Source: a virus. Taken from it: DNA of 41,864 nt. Numbering within the stretch: position 1 is the first letter of the stretch; every line of letters starts with the position of its first letter. Shown piece by piece: positions 15,485-22,934 of the stretch. A model generated the notes under the pieces. That model worked only from the letters and a program-made list of their open reading frames with translations, was not told the DNA's origin and did no database searches. The stretch spans positions 1 through 41,864 of the IMG/VR virus record IMGVR_UViG_3300043788_000031. The stretch is one strand, 5' to 3'. The translations under genes and the position numbers were made by a program.

Positions 15485-17322
15485 GCGTATATCCTCGGCT
15501 TGCCGTCAACCAGCGTGAGGAACTGGTGGCTGCCCTTGTCGAACCACAGGCCGATCCTGGGCTCCTCGTCGTGGTTGCGCGCCTTCTCGCAGTTCAGGTA
15601 CGTGTCGGCCTGTGCCTTCAGCTTGGCCAGATCCTCGCCGACTTTGGCCACGTCATCCCCATCCTCTGCGTCCTTCAGCTGCTTCTCTAGGGTGACCAGC
15701 TCCAGTTCCTTCTTGCGGTTTCGCCGGACTTCCCAGACGTTGTCCGGCAGGTCGACGATGGTAGAGGATCCGCGCACGCCCATCTTGCCGCCGCCGATCT
15801 GGTCGGACTCTGCTTTGCGCAGATGAGCCGCAAGGATCACGTGCACGTCGTGCTCGACCGCGAATTCGGTGATGGCCACCATGGCCTTCTTCTGGCCGTT
15901 GTAGTCATCCTCGTCGAGCCCTAGCTTGGCCAGGTTGTCGATCACGAACACGCGGCAGCCGTAGCGGGCTCGCGCGTACGAGAATACCTCCAAGAGGCGG
16001 TCGACCTTCGCTGTACCCATGCCGCGGCCACTGACATCGAACGCCCACAGGAACGGCTCCAGCCACCCCATGGCCTTGTGGATGTGCTGGCGATCAGGCA
16101 ACGGCGCTGCCAGAACCTGGCGCACCAGCGCCGCGATCCACTTGGCGGGCCGGAATTCCAGCGACGCCACGCACACCTGGACGTTCTGGTTGATGGTCTC
16201 AGCCACGATGTGGCCGATCACTGTCGTTTTGCCGTGCCCGTTGTACCCCGCAATGATCGTGGTCTCCCCCCAGCCACAGACAAACCGTTGGGCATCCAGC
16301 CATGGGAGCAGGAAGCCTCGTGCCTCCGCTGTCGGTGGATAGAATCGGTCAACAACCGCATCAAGGTACTCGGCTGCGTTCCGAAGTTCGCGAGGATCGA
16401 GGGTCTTCGCGGCACGCATAGCTGCATCGATAGCATCTCGCGCGAGGCCCTCTCGAAGACAGTCATTGGCATCCTTGAAGGGCAGCTCCACAACCTTGCA
16501 ACGATGACGGCCGAGGCGGTCGACAATCTCAGCCATCGCCAGCGACCCCTCGTGATCTGCGTCCATGCAGACGTAGATGGTGTCGAACCGTTCGAGGTTC
16601 TCGAATTCATTTTCAATCCACTCCTGTTTGCCGCCCTTGCCGCCCCCGAATGGTACCGACATCGCCGGATACCCATACTGGAACATGGTCATGGCGTCCA
16701 GCTCGCCCTCGGTGAGCACCACGCTGCGCGCGTTGGCCGGGATGGCTTGCCACCCGAACAGGCACTTCTCGGTATCAGCGCTCGTCCACATCTTGGACTT
16801 GTCGTGGATGTTGCGGTACTTGATGTGGATCAGCTCGCCGTCGCGCAGGAACGGGAACACCACGGTGTCTTTTCCCTTGGCGACGACCTTGTAGGCATCG
16901 ATGGTACGCTGCGTGAGGAGCCTGGATTCCAGCCACGCCAGCACCGATCCGGCCTTGGCCATGGACCGCAGGTCCTCGGGCTTCTCGGGTTTCTTGTACG
17001 TGCGTTTCTTGTGGCCAGCGAACTCTGGGCGCTCGATCCCTAGGAACTGGCAGGCATGCTTGATGGCATCCTTCAACTCGAAGTTGTGGACGGCCGCGAT
17101 CAGATCGAGCAGGTCGCCGCCCTTGCCGCCCTCCGCGAAGTCGCTCCACAGACCAGCCTTGTCGCCGGTCAGGTGCACTTTCAGGCTCTCGCCCTCCTCG
17201 CCGTGCACCGATCCAACGCACCATTCGTGGCCCATCTTTTTGCCGAGCGGCAACAGATCGCGGCACACGGACTCCGCCTGAGCCGACAGCGCGTCGGACA
17301 GGGCGGACGGGGTAATCAGCAT
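15481..17322 (-). CDS. Primase-helicase (Toprim plus RecA-type helicase)
   Basis: A T7 gp4-like bifunctional protein of 613 aa. The N-terminal CHC2-like fold (residues 33-95) lacks the usual zinc cysteines. The Toprim centre is E205-G-E207 (LTEGELDA) and D254-A-D256 (CMDADHEG). The helicase has Walker A AGYNGHGKTT (358-367), Walker B RVFVIDN (D462) and AAHLRK (498-503). It unwinds and primes the fork. GAGGAG lies 6 bases before the ATG, and a divergent promoter lies just upstream. It is the first gene of the long leftward operon. Confidence 0.92.
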   Translation of the reverse strand: MLITPSALSDALSAQAESVCRDLLPLGKKMGHEWCVGSVHGEEGESLKVHLTGDKAGLWSDFAEGGKGGDLLDLIAAVHNFELKDAIKHACQFLGIERPEFAGHKKRTYKKPEKPEDLRSMAKAGSVLAWLESRLLTQRTIDAYKVVAKGKDTVVFPFLRDGELIHIKYRNIHDKSKMWTSADTEKCLFGWQAIPANARSVVLTEGELDAMTMFQYGYPAMSVPFGGGKGGKQEWIENEFENLERFDTIYVCMDADHEGSLAMAEIVDRLGRHRCKVVELPFKDANDCLREGLARDAIDAAMRAAKTLDPRELRNAAEYLDAVVDRFYPPTAEARGFLLPWLDAQRFVCGWGETTIIAGYNGHGKTTVIGHIVAETINQNVQVCVASLEFRPAKWIAALVRQVLAAPLPDRQHIHKAMGWLEPFLWAFDVSGRGMGTAKVDRLLEVFSYARARYGCRVFVIDNLAKLGLDEDDYNGQKKAMVAITEFAVEHDVHVILAAHLRKAESDQIGGGKMGVRGSSTIVDLPDNVWEVRRNRKKELELVTLEKQLKDAEDGDDVAKVGEDLAKLKAQADTYLNCEKARNHDEEPRIGLWFDKGSHQFLTLVDGKPRIYA

Positions 17323-17324
17323 GC

Positions 17325-17353
17325 TTGACTCCTCACGTAACGGCGCCTAGGAT
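17325..17353 (+). promoter_or_regulatory. Sigma70-type promoter, rightward (recombination operon)
   Basis: TTGACT at 17325-17330, a 17-bp spacer and TAGGAT at 17348-17353. Transcription would start near 17360, just before the GAGGAGGTG ribosome site (17364-17372) and the ERF start at 17379, giving a leader of about 19 nt. The -35 matches consensus at 5 of 6 positions, the -10 at 4 of 6. It faces the leftward promoter, with overlapping -10 elements. Confidence 0.55.
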
Positions 17354-17376
17354 ACACGCACCTGAGGAGGTGTCAA
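17349..17376 (-). promoter_or_regulatory. Sigma70-type promoter, leftward (replication operon)
   Basis: On the minus strand TTGACA (17376-17371) is followed after 16 bp by TATCCT (17354-17349). Transcription would begin near 17342 and reach the primase ATG at 17322 after about 20 nt containing GAGGAG. The -10 elements of the two divergent promoters share CCTAGGAT-type sequence, so only one polymerase can open at a time. Confidence 0.5.
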
Positions 17377-17378
17377 AC

Positions 17379-18005
17379 ATGAGCGAATCGATTCCCAAGG
17401 TCTACTCCGCGATCCACGCCGTCATGGCGGCGCTCGGGTCTGTCGGCATCAACAAGGACCGCACCAACGAACAGCAACGCTTCAAGTTCCGCGGCGTAGA
17501 CGATGTCTACGCGGCGCTCAATCCGCTGCTGGTGAAGCACAATCTGTTGATGCTCCCGCGCGTCGTGGCGCGCGACTCCATCGAGCGCAAGTCCAAGAGC
17601 GGCAGTCCGCTGTTCGCTTCCGTCGTCACCATCGAGTTTGACTTCGTGTCCGTGGATGATGGCAGCAAGCACACCATCAGCGGGTACGGCGAAGGCATGG
17701 ACAGCGCTGACAAGTCAACCGCCAAAGCGTCCTCCATCGCGTACAAGTATGCGGTGTTCCAGGCATTCTGCGTCCCGCTCGAAGGCGCGATGCCAGATCC
17801 GGATGCCGAAACCCACGAGGTCGAGGGCGACGCCGATGCCATCAAGAGAATCTTGAAGCTGATGGACGACAATGGCTGCAAGGAATCCACCATCTGCAAG
17901 GCGTACGGGGTAGAGACCGTCGAGGATCTGAGCCCCAAGGTGTATGCCGAGGTCGAGACTCGCATCCTGAACTTCGGCAAGGCGCGCGCGGCCCGCCAAA
18001 AGTGA
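17379..18005 (+). CDS. erf: ERF-family single-strand annealing protein
   Basis: A 208-aa recombinase of the ERF type. Recognisable segments are FKFRGVDDVYAALNPLLVKH, a beta-strand region, and GYGEGMDSADKSTAKASSIA followed by YKYAVFQAFCVPLEG. The C-terminal 60 residues form a small helical appendage. It anneals complementary strands during recombination or circularisation. The start MSESIPKV is chosen because GAGGAGGTG lies 6 bases before it; the earlier frame start at 17325 lies in the promoter. The exonuclease gene follows with a GTGA overlap, giving a Red-like pair. Confidence 0.9.
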   Translation: MSESIPKVYSAIHAVMAALGSVGINKDRTNEQQRFKFRGVDDVYAALNPLLVKHNLLMLPRVVARDSIERKSKSGSPLFASVVTIEFDFVSVDDGSKHTISGYGEGMDSADKSTAKASSIAYKYAVFQAFCVPLEGAMPDPDAETHEVEGDADAIKRILKLMDDNGCKESTICKAYGVETVEDLSPKVYAEVETRILNFGKARAARQK

Positions 18006-18709
18006 AGTGGGAACAGCTACTTCCGTTCGCGGCTGACCGCGGCCGCAACGCTGCGGACGGCACGCCAATCCGCGTACTGTCGGACGAATGGTTCCGCGCA
18101 CGACTGGGGCGCATCACCGCATCGGTGCGCGCCCACACCATTGCGCAGGGCCGCGAGTTTGAGTGGGACCGCCTGCGCGCCGAGCTGCGCGCGGAGATGC
18201 AACCGGATTATCATAGCGAGCCTTTCAGCAATGAGGCTACTCGATGGGGCCAGGATCATGAGGCCGAGGCGATTGCCAACATCGAGCTGGAGACCGGCCT
18301 CACCCTTTGGGAGCCGGGCTTCGTCTTTCACCAGGAGCTGGACTACGCTGGCGCCAGCCCAGACTTCTTTGCCGAGGATCACATCAGCGGCCAGATCAAG
18401 TGCCCGTTCAATCCGAAGTACCACCTGGAGACGGTTCACGGCGCTCGCGTGCCCACCAAGTATTTCCACCAGGTGCAGTTCGAGGCCTACATCAGCCGGC
18501 GCCCGAGGATCCTGTTCGCAAGTTACGATCCGCGGCAGCCGCTGGCCACCCGCCTCGCCATTGTTTGGATGGAGGCTGACCCGCTGCTGCACGAAATGTT
18601 TGACATGCGGCTGCGCGAGTTCTATGATTTTTTCCACAGCACGTCGGTGGTCGGTAAGCTGACCGGCATCGACGGCATACCAAACATCTTCCCGAGGAGG
18701 AAGGCATGA
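18002..18709 (+). CDS. Lambda Exo/YqaJ-type exonuclease, catalytic Glu replaced by Gln
   Basis: A 235-aa nuclease. It shows SDEWFRARLGRITAS, RWGQDHEAEAIANIE, GASPDFF (D121) and GQIKCPF (Q131, K133), and HQVQFEAYISRR. In lambda Exo the metal ligands are Asp119 and Glu129 within L-E-L-K-C-P-F; here the Glu position is Gln (CAG codon). The GTG start is coupled to the ERF stop. It probably pairs with ERF to resect double-strand ends. With the Glu changed its activity may be altered, or another residue may compensate. Confidence 0.85.
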   Translation: MKWEQLLPFAADRGRNAADGTPIRVLSDEWFRARLGRITASVRAHTIAQGREFEWDRLRAELRAEMQPDYHSEPFSNEATRWGQDHEAEAIANIELETGLTLWEPGFVFHQELDYAGASPDFFAEDHISGQIKCPFNPKYHLETVHGARVPTKYFHQVQFEAYISRRPRILFASYDPRQPLATRLAIVWMEADPLLHEMFDMRLREFYDFFHSTSVVGKLTGIDGIPNIFPRRKA

Positions 18710-19497
18710 ATGCAGTAGCACAGGAGATGGTTCCCGCGGGAACCAAGACCCCCATCCAGACGGCCCTGGAGGGCACCTACACACCGGTGTTGAAGATCTT
18801 GTCACCTGACCTGACGGTCCGCGCGGCCGCCTTCATCCAGAACCTGGTCGCTCACGGCGAGAATGCCATGGAGCAGGCTGAATCAGCCAACATCAGCACC
18901 GAGGACAGCTTCGGCCTGGCCGGCGATCTGGTCAAGGCGATCAACGCCAAGCTGGGCGAGGCCGACAAAGCCCGCAAGGCCATCACCAATCCGATGGACG
19001 AAGCCAAAAAGTCCATCATGAAGTTGTTCAGCGTCGGCATCGACAAGCTGGAGGCAGCCAAGGCCAAACTGCAGAAGAAGCAGACCGACTGGGCCAAGGC
19101 CGAGCGCGCCCGCCTGGACGAGATTGCGCGCAAGGAACAGGAGGCCGCCACGCAGCGCGCGCTGGACCTGGCCGCCGCACAGCAGAGCCTGGGCGACAAC
19201 GCTGGCGCAGATCAGGTGATGACCGAGGCCGCTGACACCATCGATAAGATGGGCGAGGTCAAAGTCTCGGGCCGCGGCATGTACGGCTCCAGCTCAGGAC
19301 TGCGCGAGCGGTTCGTCGGCGAGGTGGATAATCCCCGCGTGTTCCTGGCGTGGCTGGTCACCCAGCAGTACGACATCAGCACCATCGTGGACTTCCGCAA
19401 GTCCGGCCTCAACGCTCTCGCCAAGGAATTCAGCGAGAAGAAGGCCGCGGTGCCCGGTCTGAAGATCGACAATGTCGAGTCGACCGTCAGCCGGTAG
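18706..19497 (+). CDS. Hypothetical recombination-associated coiled-coil protein, 263 aa
   Basis: Residues about 60-180 are a long charged helix with heptad character (MDEAKKSIMKLFSVGIDKLE; AERARLDEIARKEQEAATQR). The C-terminal region (VSGRGMYGSSSGLRERFVGE, then FLAWLVTQQYD and PGLKIDNVESTVSR) resembles a small conserved domain seen in proteins beside phage RecT or ERF genes. The start overlaps the exonuclease stop (ATGA). A role assisting the annealing proteins is likely from position; no enzyme motif is seen. Confidence 0.7.
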   Translation: MNAVAQEMVPAGTKTPIQTALEGTYTPVLKILSPDLTVRAAAFIQNLVAHGENAMEQAESANISTEDSFGLAGDLVKAINAKLGEADKARKAITNPMDEAKKSIMKLFSVGIDKLEAAKAKLQKKQTDWAKAERARLDEIARKEQEAATQRALDLAAAQQSLGDNAGADQVMTEAADTIDKMGEVKVSGRGMYGSSSGLRERFVGEVDNPRVFLAWLVTQQYDISTIVDFRKSGLNALAKEFSEKKAAVPGLKIDNVESTVSR

Positions 19498-19672
19498 GTT
19501 CCAGGGTTGGCCGACGGCGGCCGACGTAGCAACGCTCTTTCAGCTGGAGCGCATCACCCAATGGGAGTACGACATCTTCCTGGCGATGCTCAAAACGAAG
19601 GGCGAAGTGAGTCTTGACGGGAAGACGTGGATCTGGGATGCCCGTGGCCCCGGATGGCAGCAAATCATATGA
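19472..19672 (+). CDS. Hypothetical protein, 66 aa
   Basis: A small protein starting inside the previous gene (26-base overlap) and coupled at its end to the endonuclease VII gene (ATGA). The sequence (SLDGKTWIWDARGPGWQQII at the end) suggests a small alpha/beta fold. No family recognised. Its start is not certain, as no strong ribosome site is present, but it fills a gap exactly. Confidence 0.5.
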   Translation: MSSRPSAGRFQGWPTAADVATLFQLERITQWEYDIFLAMLKTKGEVSLDGKTWIWDARGPGWQQII

Positions 19673-20139
19673 AGATTTGCCGCAAATGCTTGCGCCGACT
19701 TCCCATGGTGGAATTTTACGAGCACCCAAAAATGGTGGATGGCCACCGCAATCAGTGCAAGGCGTGCGTGAAGTCCAGATCCGCGGCATACAGATTAGCC
19801 AACGCTGATAGCCTTCGATGGATCGACCGCAAACGAGATGCCACCACCAAAAGAACCGCGGCACGAGCCATTTCCAATAAACGCCGCACCACTATCCAGA
19901 GACAATTAGACAACTTCAGGTGGGCCGGCGGTGATGTTGCTACTGTCACTGAAAAGCCAGAATTTTGTGAATGCTGCAGTGGCAGCCCTGGTAAAAAGGG
20001 CTTGTGTTTGGATCACGACCACGCTACTCTCGCGTTCAGAGGATGGCTGTGCCAGTGGTGCAATATCGGCATCGGTCATTTCAAGGACAGCCCGGTAAGG
20101 CTGGGCCAGGCAATCAAATATCTTGAGGAGCGAAAATGA
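19669..20139 (+). CDS. Endonuclease VII-like recombination nuclease
   Basis: A 156-aa protein with an N-terminal zinc ribbon (C4xxC7 and C30xxC33) and a C-terminal endonuclease VII-type HNH motif: C100xxC103, then LCLDHDHAT (D115-H116-D117-H118), RGWLCQWCN (C128, C131, N132) and a final helix with AIKYLEER. T4 endonuclease VII resolves Holliday junctions and branched DNA before packaging. The start is the ATG overlapping the preceding stop. Base composition is visibly more AT-rich than that of its neighbours, suggesting separate acquisition. Confidence 0.85.
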   Translation: MKICRKCLRRLPMVEFYEHPKMVDGHRNQCKACVKSRSAAYRLANADSLRWIDRKRDATTKRTAARAISNKRRTTIQRQLDNFRWAGGDVATVTEKPEFCECCSGSPGKKGLCLDHDHATLAFRGWLCQWCNIGIGHFKDSPVRLGQAIKYLEERK

Positions 20140-20675
20140 GCTACCACATGACCATCATCCAGGGCAACCTGGGCAAAGATCCTGAGCTGAAGACGCTCAG
20201 CAGCGGCAACGATGTCGCGAATTTCAGCGTCGCCGTCACCGAGAGGTGGAAATCGGACGGTGAGATGCAGGAGCACACCGAGTGGTACAACGTCAAGGTC
20301 TTCGGCAAGCAGGCCGAGGTCTGCGAGAAGTACCTGCACAAGGGTGACGCTGTCCTTCTGGCCGGTCGCATGCGTACCCGCACCTACGACAAGGACGGCG
20401 AGACCAAATACGTCGTCGAACTAATCGTGGACCGCGTGAGCCTGCTGGACAACCGCGGCCGCGATGCTGGCGACCGAGATGACAAGCCGGCGCGTGGCGG
20501 TCGAGATGAGCCGCGCCGCGACAGCATATCCGCGACCACTGGCCGCGGTGAGGGACGGGAGACTCGCAGAGAGGAACCGCGTCAAAGCAGACGGGAAACT
20601 GAGCGCGCTCCGGCCCGCTCCGGACGTACCGAAAGCGCCGACAATCAGGACTTCGACGACGACATCCCGTTCTAG
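20136..20675 (+). CDS. ssb: Single-stranded DNA-binding protein
   Basis: A 179-aa SSB. The OB fold spans residues 1-110 (QGNLGKDPELKTLSSG; FSVAVTERW; TEWYNVKVFGKQAE; YLHKGDAVLLAGRMRTRTY). It is followed by a disordered Arg/Asp/Gly linker and a terminal DFDDDIPF. That acidic tip is the hallmark for recruiting bacterial SSB partners, so the phage SSB could tap host repair factors. It is the last protein gene before the non-coding tRNA-rtcB region and overlaps endonuclease VII by ATGA. Confidence 0.94.
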   Translation: MSYHMTIIQGNLGKDPELKTLSSGNDVANFSVAVTERWKSDGEMQEHTEWYNVKVFGKQAEVCEKYLHKGDAVLLAGRMRTRTYDKDGETKYVVELIVDRVSLLDNRGRDAGDRDDKPARGGRDEPRRDSISATTGRGEGRETRREEPRQSRRETERAPARSGRTESADNQDFDDDIPF

Positions 20676-20953
20676 CTTTACCTGGTTCTGTCGTAAGGCC
20701 CCTATTCGGCGCTCCGTGTGGGGTTTGTGAGAGTAGCGACTCCAGCCAGAACCGGCCCGCGTACAGGCAGGGTAGTGCCGGCGAACCCCATCGAAAACGG
20801 GGCACAGGATCCGGAAGGTGCTCACCGACCACACTGGTGATGGCTACCAGGGAAGACTGGATGACACGGCGGAAAGTACGTCGTGAGTTGCGCCCCAACG
20901 CCACGGTGACCTTCGGGCGACCTACTGGCAGCGGGGTGGCAGCAACATGAATT
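20676..20953 (+). other. 278-nt non-coding region with many predicted stems; candidate structured RNA
   Basis: No convincing gene lies between ssb and the tRNA. The sequence holds a series of hairpins: 20682-20690 pairs with 20747-20755 (9 bp); CCCC 20699-20702 with GGGG 20720-20723; GGCA 20766-20769 with TGCC 20776-20779; CCCC 20786-20789 with GGGG 20799-20802; CTGGT 20834-20838 with ACCAG 20846-20850; CACGGC 20865-20870 with GTCGTG 20880-20885; and GCCAC 20900-20904 with GTGGC 20936-20940. It may be an RNA leader or a separate ncRNA. It contains no hammerhead core and no known family was recognised. Structure is by eye, without covariation. Confidence 0.45.
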
Positions 20954-21029
20954 TGGGAGATAGCTCAGTAGGTAGAGCGCGGCGCTGTTAACGCCGTCGT
21001 CGCAGGTTCGATCCCTGCTCTGCCAGCCA
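20954..21029 (+). tRNA. tRNA-Asn (anticodon GTT)
   Basis: All arms fold: acceptor TGGGAGA/TCTGCCA with one G-G mismatch at the fourth pair, D-stem GCTC/GAGC, anticodon stem CGGCG/CGCCG with loop CTGTTAA (anticodon GTT at 20987-20989), 5-nt variable loop, and T-stem GCAGG/CCTGC with loop TTCGATC. The discriminator is G and CCA is encoded. First pair T-A and G73 fit Asn identity. It reads AAC codons. It lies upstream of the RNA ligase rtcB. Confidence 0.93.
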
Positions 21030-21033
21030 CGGA

Positions 21034-21114
21034 TCATTTGACAGGGGTCGGCTAGAGGCGCAACCTACGGCTGGCGAGTCGCGTCGCCAGAGGGCGCCGG
21101 CCCCGTTCAAATGA
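21034..21114 (+). ncRNA. Long structured hairpin between tRNA-Asn and rtcB
   Basis: Positions 21034-21041 pair with 21107-21114 (8 bp). A 2x2 internal loop follows, then 21044-21052 pairs with 21096-21104 (9 bp, with one G-T). Inside lies a 7-bp hairpin, CTGGCGA (21071-21077) with TCGCCAG (21084-21090). It begins 5 nt after the tRNA CCA end and ends just before the rtcB ribosome site (GAGGAGG, 21118-21124). It could be a processing element, regulator of rtcB or a separate RNA. There is no T-run, so it is not a simple terminator. Confidence 0.5.
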
Positions 21115-21128
21115 CCTGAGGAGGTTGT

Positions 21129-22361
21129 ATGCCGATTAAGCACATTGTCGCCGGGCGATTCCCGGTGAAGATCTGGGCAGACGAGGTCGAGGACTCTGCG
21201 ATGAAGCAGCTGCGCATGCTTGGCAGCCTGCCGTTCATCCACAAACACATTGCCGTGATGCCTGACGTTCATATGGGTATCGGCTCGTCTGTCGGCACCG
21301 TGCTGGCGACGCGCGGCGCAATCGTGCCGGCAGCTGTCGGTGTCGACATCGGCTGCGGCATGATGGCCGTCCAGCTGAACCTGATCGCATCCGATCTGCC
21401 GGACAGTCTTGCCGACATCCGCTACGAGATTGAAGGCCACATCCCGCACGGTCGATCTGACCATGGGGGCGAGAACGACCGCGGCGCATGGGGCAAGGAA
21501 CCGTCGAACGTGGTCAGCGCCTGGTGCAAGCTGATGGACGACGACAGGCTTATGTACGTCAGCGAAAACCATCCGAAGCTGTTTGCGTCTCACGCTCTCA
21601 GCCGGCAGGCGCCGTGCCAACTTGGAACGCTTGGAACCGGCAACCACTTCGTGGAGCTGTGCCTGGACAAGGAAGACAACGTCTGGCTGATGCTACACAG
21701 CGGCAGCCGCGGCATCGGCAACCGGATCGGCACCTACTTCATCCAGCAGGCTCGCGAGGCTCTGGAGATGTACCACGTACCGCTGGAGCACCCGGACCTG
21801 GCATACATCCCGGATGGCGTCGAGCTGTTCGCGGACTACTGGCACGCGCTGTCGTGGGCACAGGACTATGCCCGCGTCAACCGAGAGCTGATGATGTGGG
21901 CGGCCATTCAGGCCATCCAAAAGGCCATGGGCGATCCAGACATCCAGTACGGCGCGATGGCCGTGAACTGCCACCACAACTACGCCACGCTGGAGAACCA
22001 CTTTGGCCAAAACGTCTACGTAACCCGCAAGGGAGCTGTCCGCGCTCGTGAAGGCGACCTTGGAATTATCCCAGGGTCAATGGGAGCCCGCAGCTTTATC
22101 GTCCGCGGAAAGGGAAATGCTGAGAGCTTCTGCAGCTGTTCTCACGGCGCTGGCCGGCGGATGTCACGCGGCGAAGCAAAGCGACGATTTTCGGTGGCTG
22201 ACCTGGCTGTCCAAACTGCCGGAGTCGAGTGCCGCAAAGACGCGGACGTGCTCGATGAAATCCCTGGAGCTTATAAGGACATTGATACCGTGATGTCCAA
22301 CCAATCCGACCTGGTGGAAGTGGTCGCCGAACTGAAACAGGTGCTATGTGTCAAAGGATAA
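21129..22361 (+). CDS. rtcB: RtcB RNA ligase
   Basis: A 410-aa ligase (E. coli RtcB is 408 aa). It joins 2',3'-cyclic-phosphate or 3'-phosphate ends to 5'-OH ends using GTP and Mn2+. Visible signatures are MPDVHMG, VGVDIGCGM, GTGNHF, HSGSRGIG, CHHNYA and the guanylated histidine H339 in SCSHGAGRRMSR. GAGGAGG lies 4 bases before the ATG. In bacteria RtcB repairs tRNAs and rRNA cleaved by toxins or ribonucleases. Here it follows a phage tRNA and structured RNA, suggesting repair of that tRNA or host tRNAs. Confidence 0.95.
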   Translation: MPIKHIVAGRFPVKIWADEVEDSAMKQLRMLGSLPFIHKHIAVMPDVHMGIGSSVGTVLATRGAIVPAAVGVDIGCGMMAVQLNLIASDLPDSLADIRYEIEGHIPHGRSDHGGENDRGAWGKEPSNVVSAWCKLMDDDRLMYVSENHPKLFASHALSRQAPCQLGTLGTGNHFVELCLDKEDNVWLMLHSGSRGIGNRIGTYFIQQAREALEMYHVPLEHPDLAYIPDGVELFADYWHALSWAQDYARVNRELMMWAAIQAIQKAMGDPDIQYGAMAVNCHHNYATLENHFGQNVYVTRKGAVRAREGDLGIIPGSMGARSFIVRGKGNAESFCSCSHGAGRRMSRGEAKRRFSVADLAVQTAGVECRKDADVLDEIPGAYKDIDTVMSNQSDLVEVVAELKQVLCVKG

Positions 22362-22653
22362 AATCCCCCCGCTTCGAATCTCAGCCATCAAGGCGTGGTT
22401 TAAGACCGTCAACCCGCGGCTGACGTTCACGCCTGGGTCATCGTGTCGATGCCTGGTCGCCAAGTACATTGGCGGCGGCTCTGTCACCCCAGAGATGTGG
22501 TATCCGGGCGGTGGCGCCAACGGCCGCAAGCTGCCAAACTCTATCAGCGAACTGGTGTGTTCTTTCGACCGCAACTTCTGGGGTCACAAGCGTGTCAGCG
22601 CCAAGGATGTGCTGGCATGGCTGTCGTCTGGCAGGCCGCTGGTGTGGCCGTGA
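22348..22653 (+). CDS. Hypothetical protein, 101 aa
   Basis: Starts at a GTG inside the end of rtcB. It appears as a compact alpha/beta protein with a Gly-rich loop (YIGGGSVTPEMWYPGGGANG). The stop overlaps the GTG of the next gene. No family recognised. Its coupling to rtcB makes shared expression likely, but a role in RNA repair cannot be concluded. Confidence 0.6.
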   Translation: MSKDKIPPLRISAIKAWFKTVNPRLTFTPGSSCRCLVAKYIGGGSVTPEMWYPGGGANGRKLPNSISELVCSFDRNFWGHKRVSAKDVLAWLSSGRPLVWP

Positions 22654-22934
22654 TCCCAACCAGCAAGGAAGGCTACCTGACCATGGGCGACGGCGTCTTC
22701 TTCGAACTAAACAGCCCGGTGGCCGAGGAATACCTGCGTCGCAACCTAGTGGTCGCCAAGGCGTACGGCGCGAAGGCCGGCGTGGCCAAGGCGCTGGAGC
22801 GCGTGCGACAGAACAAGTCGAGCCCGAAGTGGTTGCGCAAAGCGTTGATGGAGGCTCAGTCGCGGCTCGACGGCGTGCCGTCAGAGATGGCTGCGTATCG
22901 CGACGAGCTGAAGCGGCGCGATGATGAAAGATAG
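22650..22934 (+). CDS. Hypothetical helical protein, 94 aa
   Basis: The GTG start overlaps the TGA of the gene before it. Residues 20-94 are charged and helical (EEYLRRNLVVAKAYGAKAGV; KWLRKALMEAQSRLDGVPSE), fitting a helical bundle or coiled coil. A longer frame upstream would lie over the previous gene and is discounted. No family recognised. Confidence 0.6.
   Translation: MIPTSKEGYLTMGDGVFFELNSPVAEEYLRRNLVVAKAYGAKAGVAKALERVRQNKSSPKWLRKALMEAQSRLDGVPSEMAAYRDELKRRDDER

Noticed and set aside
20293-20904. Minus-strand frame across ssb and the non-coding region
   Set aside because: Arg/Pro-rich shadow translation with no motif, opposite a clear SSB gene.
20676-20953. Hammerhead ribozyme or known large phage RNA
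   Set aside because: The CTGATGA core is absent and no recognisable family signature was seen; left as an unclassified structured region.
21038-21043. TTGACA as a -35 for rtcB
   Set aside because: No -10-like hexamer occurs at 15-19 bp spacing, and the sequence forms part of the basal hairpin helix.
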